A stretch of DNA of 64,000 bases from Denitromonas halophila (GCF_007625155.1 NZ_VMNK01000018.1:62001-126000); one strand, 5' to 3'. Shown: positions 11,525 to 21,267, counted from the stretch's first letter. The notes: generated from the sequence alone by a model not told the origin. Program-made: numbers and translations.

Positions 11525-13666
11525 TCACTCGGCGGCACGCCGGAAGCGGTCGGCGCCCGGCAGGCCGTCGCGCAGCGCGGTGCGAAAATCGACCTCCGAC
11601 ATCGGCCGGGCAAACAAATAGCCCTGCATTACCGGGCAGCCATGCGCCTGCAGCACACGCGCCTGCGCCTCGGTCTCGACACCTTCGGCCACCAGCCCCA
11701 TGCCCAGACTGCGCGCCATGGCGATGATCGCCCGCACGATGGCCGGGTCGTGGTTGCCGCCGTCGCAGTCCTGCACGAAGGAGCGATCGATCTTGAGCGT
11801 GTCGACGGCGAAGCGCTTGAGGTAAGCAAGCGACGAATACCCCGTCCCGAAATCGTCCACCGCCAGCGACAGCCCCAGCCCGTGCAGCCCGTGCAGCACT
11901 TCGGCCGTCGCATGGGTGTCGCGCATCAGCGCGGACTCGGTCACTTCGAGTTCGATCATGTCGGCCCCCACTTCGTGGGCGTCGAGGGTGTCGCGGATGC
12001 TGTCGAGCAGATCCTGCCGGCCAAACTGGATCGCCGAGAGGTTCACCGCGATGGGCACCACCGGCACGCCGGCGGCCCGCCAGCGACTGAGGTCATCGCA
12101 GGCCTGGTTAAGCACCCACTGACCAAGATGACCGATCAGGCCCATCTCTTCGAGCAGCGGAATGAAAGCGACCGGGCCGATCACGCCTTCGGTCGGGTGA
12201 TGCCAGCGCACCAGGGCCTCGCCACCGACGATGCGCCCCCGGTCGGCGTCGACCTTGGGTTGATACACCAGCACGAACTGATCCTTGTCGATCGCTTCGC
12301 GCAAGGCACTTTCCATGCTCAAGCGCGACATCGCGTCGACTTTCATCTGCTCGGTGTAACACTGGATGGCGTCGTGCTCGCCCAAGCGACGCAGGGCGCC
12401 GAGTGCCATCTCGGCCGACTTGAGCAAGGTATCGGCGGTGTCGCCATGCTTGGGATAGAAGGCCAGACCGGCACTGAAGGACACATTCAAGGTCTGGCCG
12501 TCCATGTGCACGGCCGAGCCAGCCCGTGACAGCAAAGACTGCACCTCGGCCTCGACCGCCGCACGGCCCGAGGCGCCCTCGACAAACAGGGCAAAATTAT
12601 CGGCATTGATGCGCGCCATGCGCGGCGCGTCCAACCGATCGGGCGCCACACCATCCTCGGTCGTGCCGGCGTGGCCGGCGCCCAGGCGCAAGGCCAGCAC
12701 CTGCAACACCCGGTCGGCCGCATCCTGGCCCAGGGTTTCGTTGATCCGCTTGAACCGGTCGACATTGATCAGCACCACGGCGCAATGCCCGCCCCGGGCT
12801 TGTTCGCGCAGTAGCGCCGATTGCAGGGCTTCGCGAAAGTGCACCCGATTGGGCAGACCGGTGAGGTCGTCAAAATAGGCCAGTTGCCGGATGCGCTGCT
12901 CGGCCGCGACACGATCGGAAATATCCTGCAGCGTGCCCTGCACCTGCACCACCCGACCGTTGGCGTCGCTGAGCGGCACCGCCATTTCATGGGCAGTGCA
13001 CACCTGACCATCGGCGCGCAAGATGCGATATTCCAGCGCGTACCGCTGGCCATCGCAGACGCTGTCGAGCGATTTGCAGACCCGTTCGCGATCGCCCGGA
13101 TGCACCCGCTCGATCAGGGCCGACAGGCCCTTGCCAAACGATGTGGCATCTTCGCCAAACAATGCGCAGTAGTTGTCGGAGCGATGGAAGCGGTCGGTGC
13201 TCAGATCCCACTCCCAACTGCCGATGCGCGCGATCTCCTGCGCCGCGCTCAGGTTGCGTTCGCTGCGCAGCAGGCTATCGACCGCGTCGGCGGCGCGCAA
13301 GGCATAGCGCACCCGGTGACGGAGCAGCGTCCAGTTGATCGGTTTGGGGATGAAGTCGGTGGCGCCGCTGTCGTAGGCCAGCTCGATCGACGCGGTGTCT
13401 TCCAGGCCGGTGAGCATGATGACGGGCACACGCACGCCTTGCTGGCGCAGACGCCGGCAGGTTTCGAAGCCATCAATGCCCGGCATCAGCACGTCGAGCA
13501 GAATCAGGTCGGGGTGGAACTCGCCGAAACGGGTCAACCCCGCCTCGCCATCGGCCGCTTCGGCCACCTGGAAGCCGGCCTCTTCGAGCGCGGCGCACGC
13601 GAGCATGCGCGTTACGTCGTCATCATCGACCACCAGCAGGCGCGCGCTCCGTTCAATCTCGGTCAT
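11525..13666 (-). CDS. Response regulator REC-PAS-GGDEF(degenerate)-EAL, likely c-di-GMP phosphodiesterase
   Basis: Last gene of the five-gene receptor/kinase operon (713 residues, cytoplasmic). An N-terminal receiver has phospho-acceptor D58 (LILLDVLMPG), followed by a PAS domain at about 145-260, a GGDEF-type domain at about 270-435 and an EAL domain at about 450-705. The GGDEF signature is replaced by NADNF (in RINADNFALFVE), so cyclase activity is unlikely. The EAL domain keeps GGEALVRWHH, ELEVTES, VDDFGTGYSSL and AEGVETEAQ, consistent with an active phosphodiesterase. The start overlaps the stop of the upstream hybrid kinase by four bases, making it the probable phosphorelay target of that kinase. 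Confidence 0.92.
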   Translation of the reverse strand: MTEIERSARLLVVDDDDVTRMLACAALEEAGFQVAEAADGEAGLTRFGEFHPDLILLDVLMPGIDGFETCRRLRQQGVRVPVIMLTGLEDTASIELAYDSGATDFIPKPINWTLLRHRVRYALRAADAVDSLLRSERNLSAAQEIARIGSWEWDLSTDRFHRSDNYCALFGEDATSFGKGLSALIERVHPGDRERVCKSLDSVCDGQRYALEYRILRADGQVCTAHEMAVPLSDANGRVVQVQGTLQDISDRVAAEQRIRQLAYFDDLTGLPNRVHFREALQSALLREQARGGHCAVVLINVDRFKRINETLGQDAADRVLQVLALRLGAGHAGTTEDGVAPDRLDAPRMARINADNFALFVEGASGRAAVEAEVQSLLSRAGSAVHMDGQTLNVSFSAGLAFYPKHGDTADTLLKSAEMALGALRRLGEHDAIQCYTEQMKVDAMSRLSMESALREAIDKDQFVLVYQPKVDADRGRIVGGEALVRWHHPTEGVIGPVAFIPLLEEMGLIGHLGQWVLNQACDDLSRWRAAGVPVVPIAVNLSAIQFGRQDLLDSIRDTLDAHEVGADMIELEVTESALMRDTHATAEVLHGLHGLGLSLAVDDFGTGYSSLAYLKRFAVDTLKIDRSFVQDCDGGNHDPAIVRAIIAMARSLGMGLVAEGVETEAQARVLQAHGCPVMQGYLFARPMSEVDFRTALRDGLPGADRFRRAAE

Positions 13667-16434
13667 GAACTCAGATCCTTTCCAGCCGTCGCCCCATCCA
13701 GTTCGACGCCTTCATCCACCAGGGCCTTCTGGTAGGCCACGAAAGCGGGCTGCAACTCGGCCACCTCGGGCAATTCGCTCATATCCTCGCCGGCCTTGAG
13801 GGCGGTGTCCAGCGACCGCGCCAGCCCTGCCAGACGCGACGCGCCCACCGCTGCGGCGGCCGATTTCATTTTGTGCGCCACCCGCTGGGCAGCGGATCGA
13901 TCCTGCTGTGCAAACGCCTCCGCGAGCGCCTGCACCTGCTGACCCGTCTCGCGGACAAACAGCTTGGCCAGGCGCTTGAGCATGGGCGCCGCGCGATCAC
14001 CGCGCACGCCGGGCACCCCAAGCAGGACGGCCATGTCGAGCGCCGGCAGCTCACCCACGACCGCGCTGTCGACAGGCTCGGCCGCCGGCGCGCCCAGCAC
14101 CGCCGGCGCGTCCATGGGGACCGTCGGCGCCCAGCGCATCAGCGCCTCGCGCAGTCGCTCGCCGGAGACCGGCTTGGTGAGGTAATCGTCCATGCCGGCC
14201 GACAAGGCGGCGGCGCGATCATCGCGCTGGGCATTGGCGGTGAGCGCCAGAATCGGCACACGTTCGCTGCCGGTGCCCGAGCGCTCGGCGCGACGGATCT
14301 CGCGCGTGGCTTCGATGCCGTCCATTTCGGGCATCTGAATATCCATCAACACGAGGTCGAACGCGCCCTTGCGATACATGGCCACCGCTTCGCGGCCGTT
14401 GTTCGCCACCGTCACCCGACAACCGCACTCGCCCAGCAGGGCACAGACGATCTCGGCATTGACGGGGTGGTCCTCGGCCAGCAGCACCCGAGCGCGCGAG
14501 CGTAGGGTCGGCGCACTGCTGACTTGCTGCCGCACTTGACGCGACACATCGCCACGCAGCACGGCGAGCAGATCGCTGGCCAAGACGGGCTTGGGCACGC
14601 AGGCTTCAGCGCCGGCCGCTCGAGCGTCTTCTTCATCACTGGCCGAACGCAGGCGAATCAGGGCGACGATCCGCTGGCCGGTTCGAGCCATCTGCGCAAT
14701 GCGCGCAAACCCGTCGCTGTTGGTGCCATGGCGATCCACCAGCACCGCGGTGTAGGGCGCGGCGCCGGCACGGGCCAATGCCTCCGGGTCGGCGTAGCCG
14801 TCGGCCTCGTAGCCGAGCGCTTCGGTCTGCACCATGAGGGCGTCGCGCAACGGCGCACTGCCGGCCACAATCGCCACCCGCCCGGCGGGCTTGAACATCG
14901 GCGCGGGGTCACACAAGCGGGCATCGACCGCAAAGAAAAACCGCGTCCGTTCCTCGGGGATGCTTTCGAACTCCAGCCGCCCGCCCATCAACTCAACCAG
15001 CTGCCGCGAAATCGTCAGGCCCAACCCCGTACCACCAAAGCGCCGGGCCATGGAGCTGTCGGCCTGCGAAAAGGCCTGAAACAGGCGCGGCTGAAGATCT
15101 GCGGGAATGCCAATGCCGGTGTCGGTGACGCTGCCATCGAGCCGAAGCTGTCCGTCCGCCGCAACGCGGGCGTCCAGATCGATCCGGATATACCCCTTGT
15201 CGGTAAATTTGACGGCGTTGGACACCAGGTTGTTGAGCACCTGGCGGAAGCGGTGACCATCGGCGCAGACGCGCTCTGGCACATTGGCCGACACCACCAC
15301 CATCAGCTCAACGTCCTTTCGCTGGGCCCGTTCGGCAAACAGCAAGGCGACGTCTTCAACCGCCTGGCGCGGCGAAAATTCGATCTGCTCGAGCTCGAGC
15401 TTGCCCGCCTCGATCTTGGAGACGTCCAACACATCGTTGATGAGATACAGCAGCGACTCGGCGGAGGCATGCAAGGTGTCGATCAGACGCACCTGCCGGC
15501 TGTTCATCTCGGTGCCGCGCAGCAACTCGACCATGCCCAGCACGCCATTCATCGGCGTACGGATTTCATGGCTCATGTTGGCCAGGAACAGGCTCTTTGC
15601 GCGGTTCGCGGCCTCGGCCTCTTCACGCGCAACATCGGCCTCTTCCTTGGCCATCGACAGTTCGCCGGTGCGCAGGGCCACGTCTTGTTCGAGACGATCG
15701 CGGTGCGCGGCCAGGGCCGAATCGCGTGCCTCGATTTCGGTCAGCATGCTGTTGAAACCGTCGACCAGCTCCCCAACCTCGTCGCGCGGGCCGGCGGGCG
15801 CACGCACATCGTAACGCCCCGAGTTGCGGACATCGCGCACCACGCTGGCCAGCTGCACCACCGGCTGCACAATGGACTGCTCCGCCCGACGCACCAGCAG
15901 GGTCGCGACCAGGCCGCCCAGGCCCAGCCCGACCAGCGCCAGCACAAACCACTCGACCATGTCCGCCAGCATGCCAGCCAGCGAGATTTCCAGCACCAGG
16001 TCGCCCAGGTATTCACCGTCGTGACGCACCGGCCAGGCGCGGAAGTAGCGCGGAAACTCCCAGATGCCGGCCTCATCCACCCGCAGGGTCCGAAGCGGAT
16101 AAAAATTGGGGGCGATGTCTTCAAGGTCGATCGGATAGGTTGCAAACACTTCGCCATTGGCGCGGCGCAACAGCGCGGCACGAATCTGTTCAACATGGCG
16201 CAGCGAGCCGAGCAGGCGCTCGGCACTGCCGACGTCTTCAAACCGCAAGGGGGCCGCGCCGTTCTCGACCACCAATTCCGCGTAGATGGCGGCCTGGTCT
16301 TGAATGCGCTGAACCTCCTGGCGCAACTCGCTCAGACCGATGGCCAGAAACGCCACAACCAAGGCCACAATGATGCTGACCAGCACGATGCTGCGCAGTT
16401 TGCGGCCCAGCGAGCGATGGGGCTTCAAGGCCAT
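13663..16434 (-). CDS. Hybrid histidine kinase with YfiN-like CHASE8 sensor (CHASE8-HAMP-HisKA-HATPase-REC-REC-HPt)
   Basis: Inner-membrane kinase of 923 residues. Two membrane segments at about 15-38 and 160-180 enclose a periplasmic domain resembling CHASE8, the domain of YfiN/TpbB that YfiR represses (QAAIYAELVVENGAAPLRFE and the following lines). Then come HAMP (about 185-245), a coiled region, HisKA with His near 290 ([16 protein letters not shown]), and HATPase with NLVSNAVKF near 402 and GGTGLGL. A first receiver keeps an Asp but lost its acidic pocket; the second is intact (LMDIQMPEMDG near 695). The HPt domain has its His near 853 (AHKMKSAAAAVG). One base separates it from the yfiR-like gene and it overlaps the EAL regulator gene. 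I infer control by the YfiR-like protein. Confidence 0.9.
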   Translation of the reverse strand: MALKPHRSLGRKLRSIVLVSIIVALVVAFLAIGLSELRQEVQRIQDQAAIYAELVVENGAAPLRFEDVGSAERLLGSLRHVEQIRAALLRRANGEVFATYPIDLEDIAPNFYPLRTLRVDEAGIWEFPRYFRAWPVRHDGEYLGDLVLEISLAGMLADMVEWFVLALVGLGLGGLVATLLVRRAEQSIVQPVVQLASVVRDVRNSGRYDVRAPAGPRDEVGELVDGFNSMLTEIEARDSALAAHRDRLEQDVALRTGELSMAKEEADVAREEAEAANRAKSLFLANMSHEIRTPMNGVLGMVELLRGTEMNSRQVRLIDTLHASAESLLYLINDVLDVSKIEAGKLELEQIEFSPRQAVEDVALLFAERAQRKDVELMVVVSANVPERVCADGHRFRQVLNNLVSNAVKFTDKGYIRIDLDARVAADGQLRLDGSVTDTGIGIPADLQPRLFQAFSQADSSMARRFGGTGLGLTISRQLVELMGGRLEFESIPEERTRFFFAVDARLCDPAPMFKPAGRVAIVAGSAPLRDALMVQTEALGYEADGYADPEALARAGAAPYTAVLVDRHGTNSDGFARIAQMARTGQRIVALIRLRSASDEEDARAAGAEACVPKPVLASDLLAVLRGDVSRQVRQQVSSAPTLRSRARVLLAEDHPVNAEIVCALLGECGCRVTVANNGREAVAMYRKGAFDLVLMDIQMPEMDGIEATREIRRAERSGTGSERVPILALTANAQRDDRAAALSAGMDDYLTKPVSGERLREALMRWAPTVPMDAPAVLGAPAAEPVDSAVVGELPALDMAVLLGVPGVRGDRAAPMLKRLAKLFVRETGQQVQALAEAFAQQDRSAAQRVAHKMKSAAAAVGASRLAGLARSLDTALKAGEDMSELPEVAELQPAFVAYQKALVDEGVELDGATAGKDLSS

Positions 16435-16435
16435 G

Positions 16436-16972
16436 TCAGTCGCCCTCCCGCCCGATCAGCCGACGCGCAAGCTTGAGCAGCTGCGCGCTCAGGCGGAGGT
16501 GCTGAGTCGCCACGGTCGAGCGGTTGATGTCGAAGCGGATGCGGTCATCCACCGTCACCAGGCCAATATTGCCGCCGGCTTCGATGAACCCGTCGATATC
16601 ACTGACCGTCAGCACCGGCCAGTCTTCGAGTTCTCGTAAAATCGCGTTCAGCCGTCGCTGTTCCGATGCCGCCACAAAAACCACTTCGCAGCCCTTGGCC
16701 TCCAGCGCCGCCGCCGGATAGTGCACCTTGACCGCCCGTCCCTGCGCCTGACGCGCTTCGAGCCCGCTCAAGTGCTCCCCAAACGGATCACGCCCGAGCA
16801 CGCAAATATCAATCGCATCGCTATCGGCCAGCGCCTCATCGGGCCAGGTCGCGTACCGCGCGAAGTTCAGCAGGAAAACCGCCTTGAGCTGATACTCGGT
16901 CGGCGGCGCCGCACGCAGCGGCGACGCGGCCAGCAAAGCCAGCAGGAAGGGGAGAAGGGCTCGCCAGCGCAC
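16436..16972 (-). CDS. YfiR-like periplasmic protein (DUF4154)
   Basis: A 178-residue secreted protein with a signal peptide (MRWRALLPFLLALLAASPLRAA) and the YfiR/DUF4154 signature YQLKAVFLLNFARYATWP directly after it. Two cysteines in ICVLG and KGCEVV match positions where YfiR has cysteines. In Pseudomonas aeruginosa, YfiR binds and represses the periplasmic domain of YfiN. Here the next gene, one base away, encodes a kinase with a YfiN-like periplasmic domain. The protein likely transmits a periplasmic or outer-membrane signal to that kinase. The start codon is GTG; a TonB-dependent receptor gene ends 11 bases upstream. Confidence 0.88.
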   Translation of the reverse strand: MRWRALLPFLLALLAASPLRAAPPTEYQLKAVFLLNFARYATWPDEALADSDAIDICVLGRDPFGEHLSGLEARQAQGRAVKVHYPAAALEAKGCEVVFVAASEQRRLNAILRELEDWPVLTVSDIDGFIEAGGNIGLVTVDDRIRFDINRSTVATQHLRLSAQLLKLARRLIGREGD

Positions 16973-16983
16973 AGTCGTCCCGC

Positions 16984-18975
16984 TCAGAATGTCCAGCGCC
17001 CGGTCAGCAAGAGCCGACGCCGGTCATAGGCATACGCGGAGGGAAAATAGTCTGAGCTGTAAGCGGTGTAACGTTTGTCGAACAGGTTGGTGACGCTCAG
17101 GGTGAGTTCGGCGCGCCGGCTGAAGCGATAGCCATACCGTGCATCCATCACTGTGTAGGCATCCACGCCCGGCGCCGGCTGCCCCTTGAGCGCACCGACA
17201 TGGCGCACCTGCAGATCGAGTTCCTGACGGCTGGACAGATCAATGCGCGCCTGCAGGCTCAGCCAGTGATTGGCGTTGCGATTGGCGATGGTCGCATTTC
17301 CGCCGTCGAGAATGGCGTCGCCCGTCGTATCGTAGTTTTGGCGCATCAGGGTATAGGCCAGGCCAAGGCGCAAGTCCTGGTTGACGGCCATCTCACCCCC
17401 GAACTCCGCCCCCTCCGTCACCGCCGAGGCCCGATTGTGACGGGTCAGCAAGACATCCGGTGTCGGCGGGAACAGGCCGGGCATCCGAAGCCCGCCGAAA
17501 CTGTTCCCGACCAGATGCGAATAGCGCTGCCGGAACAACACGGCCTCGACACTGCCGCGATCGAGCTGGCGACGATAGCCCAGTTCAAACGCATTCACGG
17601 ATTCGGATCGCAGGTCCTCCTCGGGCAGGGAGATCAGCGTCACCACGGGAAAGGGCCCAAACGCCTGAGCGCCCGCCACCAACCCGGCATAACGCTCACC
17701 GTAGGACGGCGTCCTCGCCGCGCGCGACCAGTGCGTCCAGACCGTGTCCCGATCCGACGGCGACCACAACAAACGCACCGTCGGCTGAAACTCGGGCGTG
17801 CCCATATTGCGCGCTTCAAAGCGCGCGCCCAGCGTGAGCCGCAGCAGCCGGGGCAACAACACGATCTCATCCTGGACGAAGGCGCTGAAGGTTTGTTGCT
17901 CAACTTCATCCTTGTCAAACTCAATGACCGGCACCCGACTCTTGACGGAAATGGACTGGTGCCGGAGACCGAGGCCCCAGATCCACTCATGTGCTCCCGT
18001 CACCGGCAAGCGATGCTGGAAATCCAGGTCGGCCGTGTGCACCGTCGCGTCGCCAAGCCCCCCCTGTACCACATCAGCATAATCGACATACGCGCGCAAC
18101 GAGGTCTGCCCCGCCGCCGTCATCCAGTCCCGCTGGGCCAGGATGTGGGCGCCTTCAAAATCGAAGGGGGTGTAATAGGTCCCAGCCCCCCCCAGGGTCA
18201 GAATTTCGGGGCTGCGCTGCCGGTAGGCTTCACCGCTAATCATCCAGTGATCCGGCTCACCCACATCGCTGTCGAGCCGAAAACCGGTTCGCCAACCGGT
18301 CTGCTCGTCCTGAGAACTGGCGCCGCCCCGGGTTTCGAAGGGCGCACGATTCTCGCTGTGGGCGTACACCCGAAGCGCGGCGCCACCAGTCAACGTCAGC
18401 CCCTGACGCACCGCCACCTCCGGATTGCCGCGATCATCGACACTGGCCCGCACCATGCTGCCGGTCGTCGAAGCCGCATTGCGCGTCACGATGTTGATGA
18501 CCCCATTCACCGCATTTGCGCCCCATAAGGACGCGCCAGGGCCGCGCACCACTTCGATACGCTCAATGTCCTCCATCATCAGATTCAGGCCATTCCAGAA
18601 CACCCCGGAGAACATCGGCGAATACACGCTGCGGCCATCGACCTGAACCAGCAGTTTGGAGGCGAAGCGACTATTGAAGCCGCGCACACTGACCGCCCAG
18701 CGACCTGCGCCAAACTGGGCGACCTGCACCCCGGGCACAAGACGCAGGGCTTCAGGCACGCTACGCGCCCCACTTCGGCGAATGTCATCACGGGCCAGCA
18801 CCGTCACGGCAGCGGCCGTATCGCCCAATCGCTGAGCCTTGCGCGAGACCGACAGCACCTGGATATCAGCCAGTTCCTCAAGGCTGAGATCCATCAAGCC
18901 ATCATCGGCCGCAGCCCCCCCTGACAAGCACACAACAATCAAGGCGGACACGATTTTTCGTGAATTGAGCTGCAT
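16984..18975 (-). CDS. TonB-dependent receptor, second of a paralogous pair
   Basis: Outer-membrane TonB-dependent receptor of 663 residues. It has a signal peptide (about 1-23), a possible TonB-box-like VLSVSRKAQ near 40-48, a plug domain (VPEALRLVPGVQVAQFGAGR, VQVDGRSVYSPMFSGVFW, IEVVRGPGASLWGANAVNGVINIVT) and a 22-strand-type barrel ending in GRWTF with terminal Phe. It is clearly related to the receptor gene 91 bases upstream, and both have equal length. An 11-base gap to the yfiR-like gene suggests co-transcription. The ligand cannot be read from sequence; no siderophore or vitamin B12 genes are adjacent. A Shine-Dalgarno AAGGGT precedes the ATG. Confidence 0.94.
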   Translation of the reverse strand: MQLNSRKIVSALIVVCLSGGAAADDGLMDLSLEELADIQVLSVSRKAQRLGDTAAAVTVLARDDIRRSGARSVPEALRLVPGVQVAQFGAGRWAVSVRGFNSRFASKLLVQVDGRSVYSPMFSGVFWNGLNLMMEDIERIEVVRGPGASLWGANAVNGVINIVTRNAASTTGSMVRASVDDRGNPEVAVRQGLTLTGGAALRVYAHSENRAPFETRGGASSQDEQTGWRTGFRLDSDVGEPDHWMISGEAYRQRSPEILTLGGAGTYYTPFDFEGAHILAQRDWMTAAGQTSLRAYVDYADVVQGGLGDATVHTADLDFQHRLPVTGAHEWIWGLGLRHQSISVKSRVPVIEFDKDEVEQQTFSAFVQDEIVLLPRLLRLTLGARFEARNMGTPEFQPTVRLLWSPSDRDTVWTHWSRAARTPSYGERYAGLVAGAQAFGPFPVVTLISLPEEDLRSESVNAFELGYRRQLDRGSVEAVLFRQRYSHLVGNSFGGLRMPGLFPPTPDVLLTRHNRASAVTEGAEFGGEMAVNQDLRLGLAYTLMRQNYDTTGDAILDGGNATIANRNANHWLSLQARIDLSSRQELDLQVRHVGALKGQPAPGVDAYTVMDARYGYRFSRRAELTLSVTNLFDKRYTAYSSDYFPSAYAYDRRRLLLTGRWTF

Positions 18976-19066
18976 GACCCTTAACCTAGAATTTGCTGGC
19001 CGAATGGTGGCCTGAAGACCCGCTCAGCGACGTTGATTTGCGTCACGCAGAAACACCCTGACACGG

Positions 19067-21058
19067 TTAATCGAGCGCCCACTGCGCGGTAAAGTGCACG
19101 CTTCGCTCAATTTCGTGTGTTGGGGACGGCATGTACAAGCGCCCGAATTCAGCATGTCGGGCATTCAGCAGATTTCGCCCGGTCACCGCAAGCGTGAGCT
19201 TGGGCGACACGCGCCAACCGTACTGAAGATCCAGCTCGGTATAAGACTTGATGGCGGTCGCACCCGGATCACGATTGACCAGCGCGCCCACATGTCGCAC
19301 CACCATATCCATCGCATGTCCGGCGTACGGCTTCCAGGTCACGTGAGCGCTGAACTGATCCGACGGCACGCGCTGCATGTAGAACTCGGCCGCCGCATCG
19401 GTCAGCGAGTTGCCGGCCGACTCGGTCTGGGTATCAAGATGGGAGTAACTCACACGCATGCGCCACCGCGTCGAAGGCTGCCAATCGATCGCCGCTTCGA
19501 CGCCGGTGACCGTGCCATGACCATCGAAACTGAGCGGCGCATCGACGATAAACCAGCCCCCGGAGGCATACACCCCGGCGTTGGACACGTTCCTCAGATT
19601 GCGATAGCGCATCACGAAGGCGGTGACATCGACATGCGTGGTTTCGGTCGGCTGCCCGCGATAGCCCAACTCGTAAGAACGAACACGCTCGGCGGCCAAT
19701 GTGTCCGCGCTCCGGAAGACGATGCGGGTCGGCGGCGAGGCCGAGATGACCTGCGATGCGTACTGCATGTCGTATTCCACCCGCGCCGGTGTCCGAGACG
19801 CCTCCGACACCGCGCCCCACACCAGATGACTTGGCGCCACCTGCCAGGCCAGGCGCAGGTTGGGCTGCCATTCGTTCCCCGTCCAGCTGTGATGCTCGAA
19901 CTTGAGCCCGGCCGTCAGGGTGAGCGCATCGGGAATCAGCGTGATCTCGTCGTGCACAAAGGCGCTGACCAGACCGAACTGCTGCTCGGGTTCGTCCACT
20001 TGAAAGAAGCCACGCCCGACGACCTCCTGGTCGTGATAACGCATGCCGGCACCGACAATCAGATCATGCGCCCCCGCCGAGAAACGGTACTGACCATCCA
20101 GATCCACGGAGCGGCGCAACTCGCTCAGAAAATTGCCAACCTGCGCATCCACGTACTGAAAGCTGCCTTGCAGCGCCCATTCGCGCCCGTTGTCCAGCGG
20201 CCGGTTCAAGCGCACCGTCAATCCGGCACCCTCGTCGCGCTGAACAAACCGGGTGGCTCGCAACAAGGTCGGCGAGGTGATATCCGGCACATTCCACAGA
20301 TCACGGCTGTTGTTGCGGTAGACCTCGCCGACCACGCTCAATTCGCCGGTATCGCCGAGAAACTTCTCCAGTCGCAATCCCAGTCGCTGGGTCTGCCAGC
20401 TGTCTTCCCCCTGGCCCCCGTTGATCTGGCGCGAATCATCACGCGAGCGGCCTTGATAGCTGACACGGTAGTGCCCGTCTTCCAACGTGCCGCCATGGCG
20501 TACGTACACCAGTGCTCGATCCTCCGAACCTGTCGTGATTCGCGCCGCGTCACCTTGCGTGGCGCGCGCCCATTTGGTGATGACATTGACGATGCCATTG
20601 ACCGCGTTGGCGCCCCAGATCGACGCGCCCGGGCCGCGAATCACCTCGATCCGGTCGACCTCGGCCAAGGGAATGTCGAGCGCCTCCCAGAAGGTCCCTG
20701 AGAACAGAGGTGAATACACCGTGCGGCCATCAACCATCACCAGCAGACTGTTGGTAAATCGCCCGTTGAAGCCCCGAACCCCCACTGCCCAGCGATTATT
20801 GCCGATAGCCGCCACCTGCACGCCGGGCACCAGGCGCAAGGCATCCGGCAGCGTCGTGACGCCCATGCGGGCGATATCCTCGGAAGAAACCACATGTACG
20901 GCAGCCGCGACGTCCCCAATATCCTGGCGCTTGCGCGCCACCGAAATGACTTCCTGTGCCACCAGTTCGCCGAGCGAGAAATCCATCGGATCGGTTTGCG
21001 CAAAGGCCGTCGCCTGGCAGGCCAGGATCACGGTCAGCACGTAGGGGCGCAATGTCAT
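19067..21058 (-). CDS. TonB-dependent receptor, first of a paralogous pair
   Basis: Outer-membrane receptor of 663 residues, first gene of the five-gene signalling operon. A signal peptide (MTLRPYVLTVILACQATAFA) is followed by FSLGELVAQEVISVARKRQ and a plug with LPDALRLVPGVQVAAIG, VMVDGRTVYSPLFSGTFW and IEVIRGPGASIWGANAVNGIVNVITK, line by line parallel to the second receptor. The C-terminus is FTAQWALD, without the terminal aromatic residue of most barrels. The operon start is divergent from glnS, with about 210 bases between the start codons. Retention of two paralogues suggests two ligands or a receptor plus a sensor. No substrate is assigned. Confidence 0.94.
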   Translation of the reverse strand: MTLRPYVLTVILACQATAFAQTDPMDFSLGELVAQEVISVARKRQDIGDVAAAVHVVSSEDIARMGVTTLPDALRLVPGVQVAAIGNNRWAVGVRGFNGRFTNSLLVMVDGRTVYSPLFSGTFWEALDIPLAEVDRIEVIRGPGASIWGANAVNGIVNVITKWARATQGDAARITTGSEDRALVYVRHGGTLEDGHYRVSYQGRSRDDSRQINGGQGEDSWQTQRLGLRLEKFLGDTGELSVVGEVYRNNSRDLWNVPDITSPTLLRATRFVQRDEGAGLTVRLNRPLDNGREWALQGSFQYVDAQVGNFLSELRRSVDLDGQYRFSAGAHDLIVGAGMRYHDQEVVGRGFFQVDEPEQQFGLVSAFVHDEITLIPDALTLTAGLKFEHHSWTGNEWQPNLRLAWQVAPSHLVWGAVSEASRTPARVEYDMQYASQVISASPPTRIVFRSADTLAAERVRSYELGYRGQPTETTHVDVTAFVMRYRNLRNVSNAGVYASGGWFIVDAPLSFDGHGTVTGVEAAIDWQPSTRWRMRVSYSHLDTQTESAGNSLTDAAAEFYMQRVPSDQFSAHVTWKPYAGHAMDMVVRHVGALVNRDPGATAIKSYTELDLQYGWRVSPKLTLAVTGRNLLNARHAEFGRLYMPSPTHEIERSVHFTAQWALD

Positions 21059-21267
21059 ATGGGGTTCCAGCGTTTGCGTTCTTCGTTTTTATTGAAAGGT
21101 CTGCCTCACCGACGTTGCCGCCGACAGTGGCACACTCGATGCGTCAACGGCATATGACAGCCGCCCTTTAGCGCCACACAACATACGTCATGGCACAACG
21201 TCGCATGCCATTGCGCACGCCCGCATCGGCTACAATGGCAGGCTACTGTTTTCACTGCCGTTCAACC

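Noticed and set aside
21207-21236. Sigma-70 promoter for glnS (TTGCGC and TACAAT)
   Set aside because: The spacing is about 14 bases, too short for a confident promoter.
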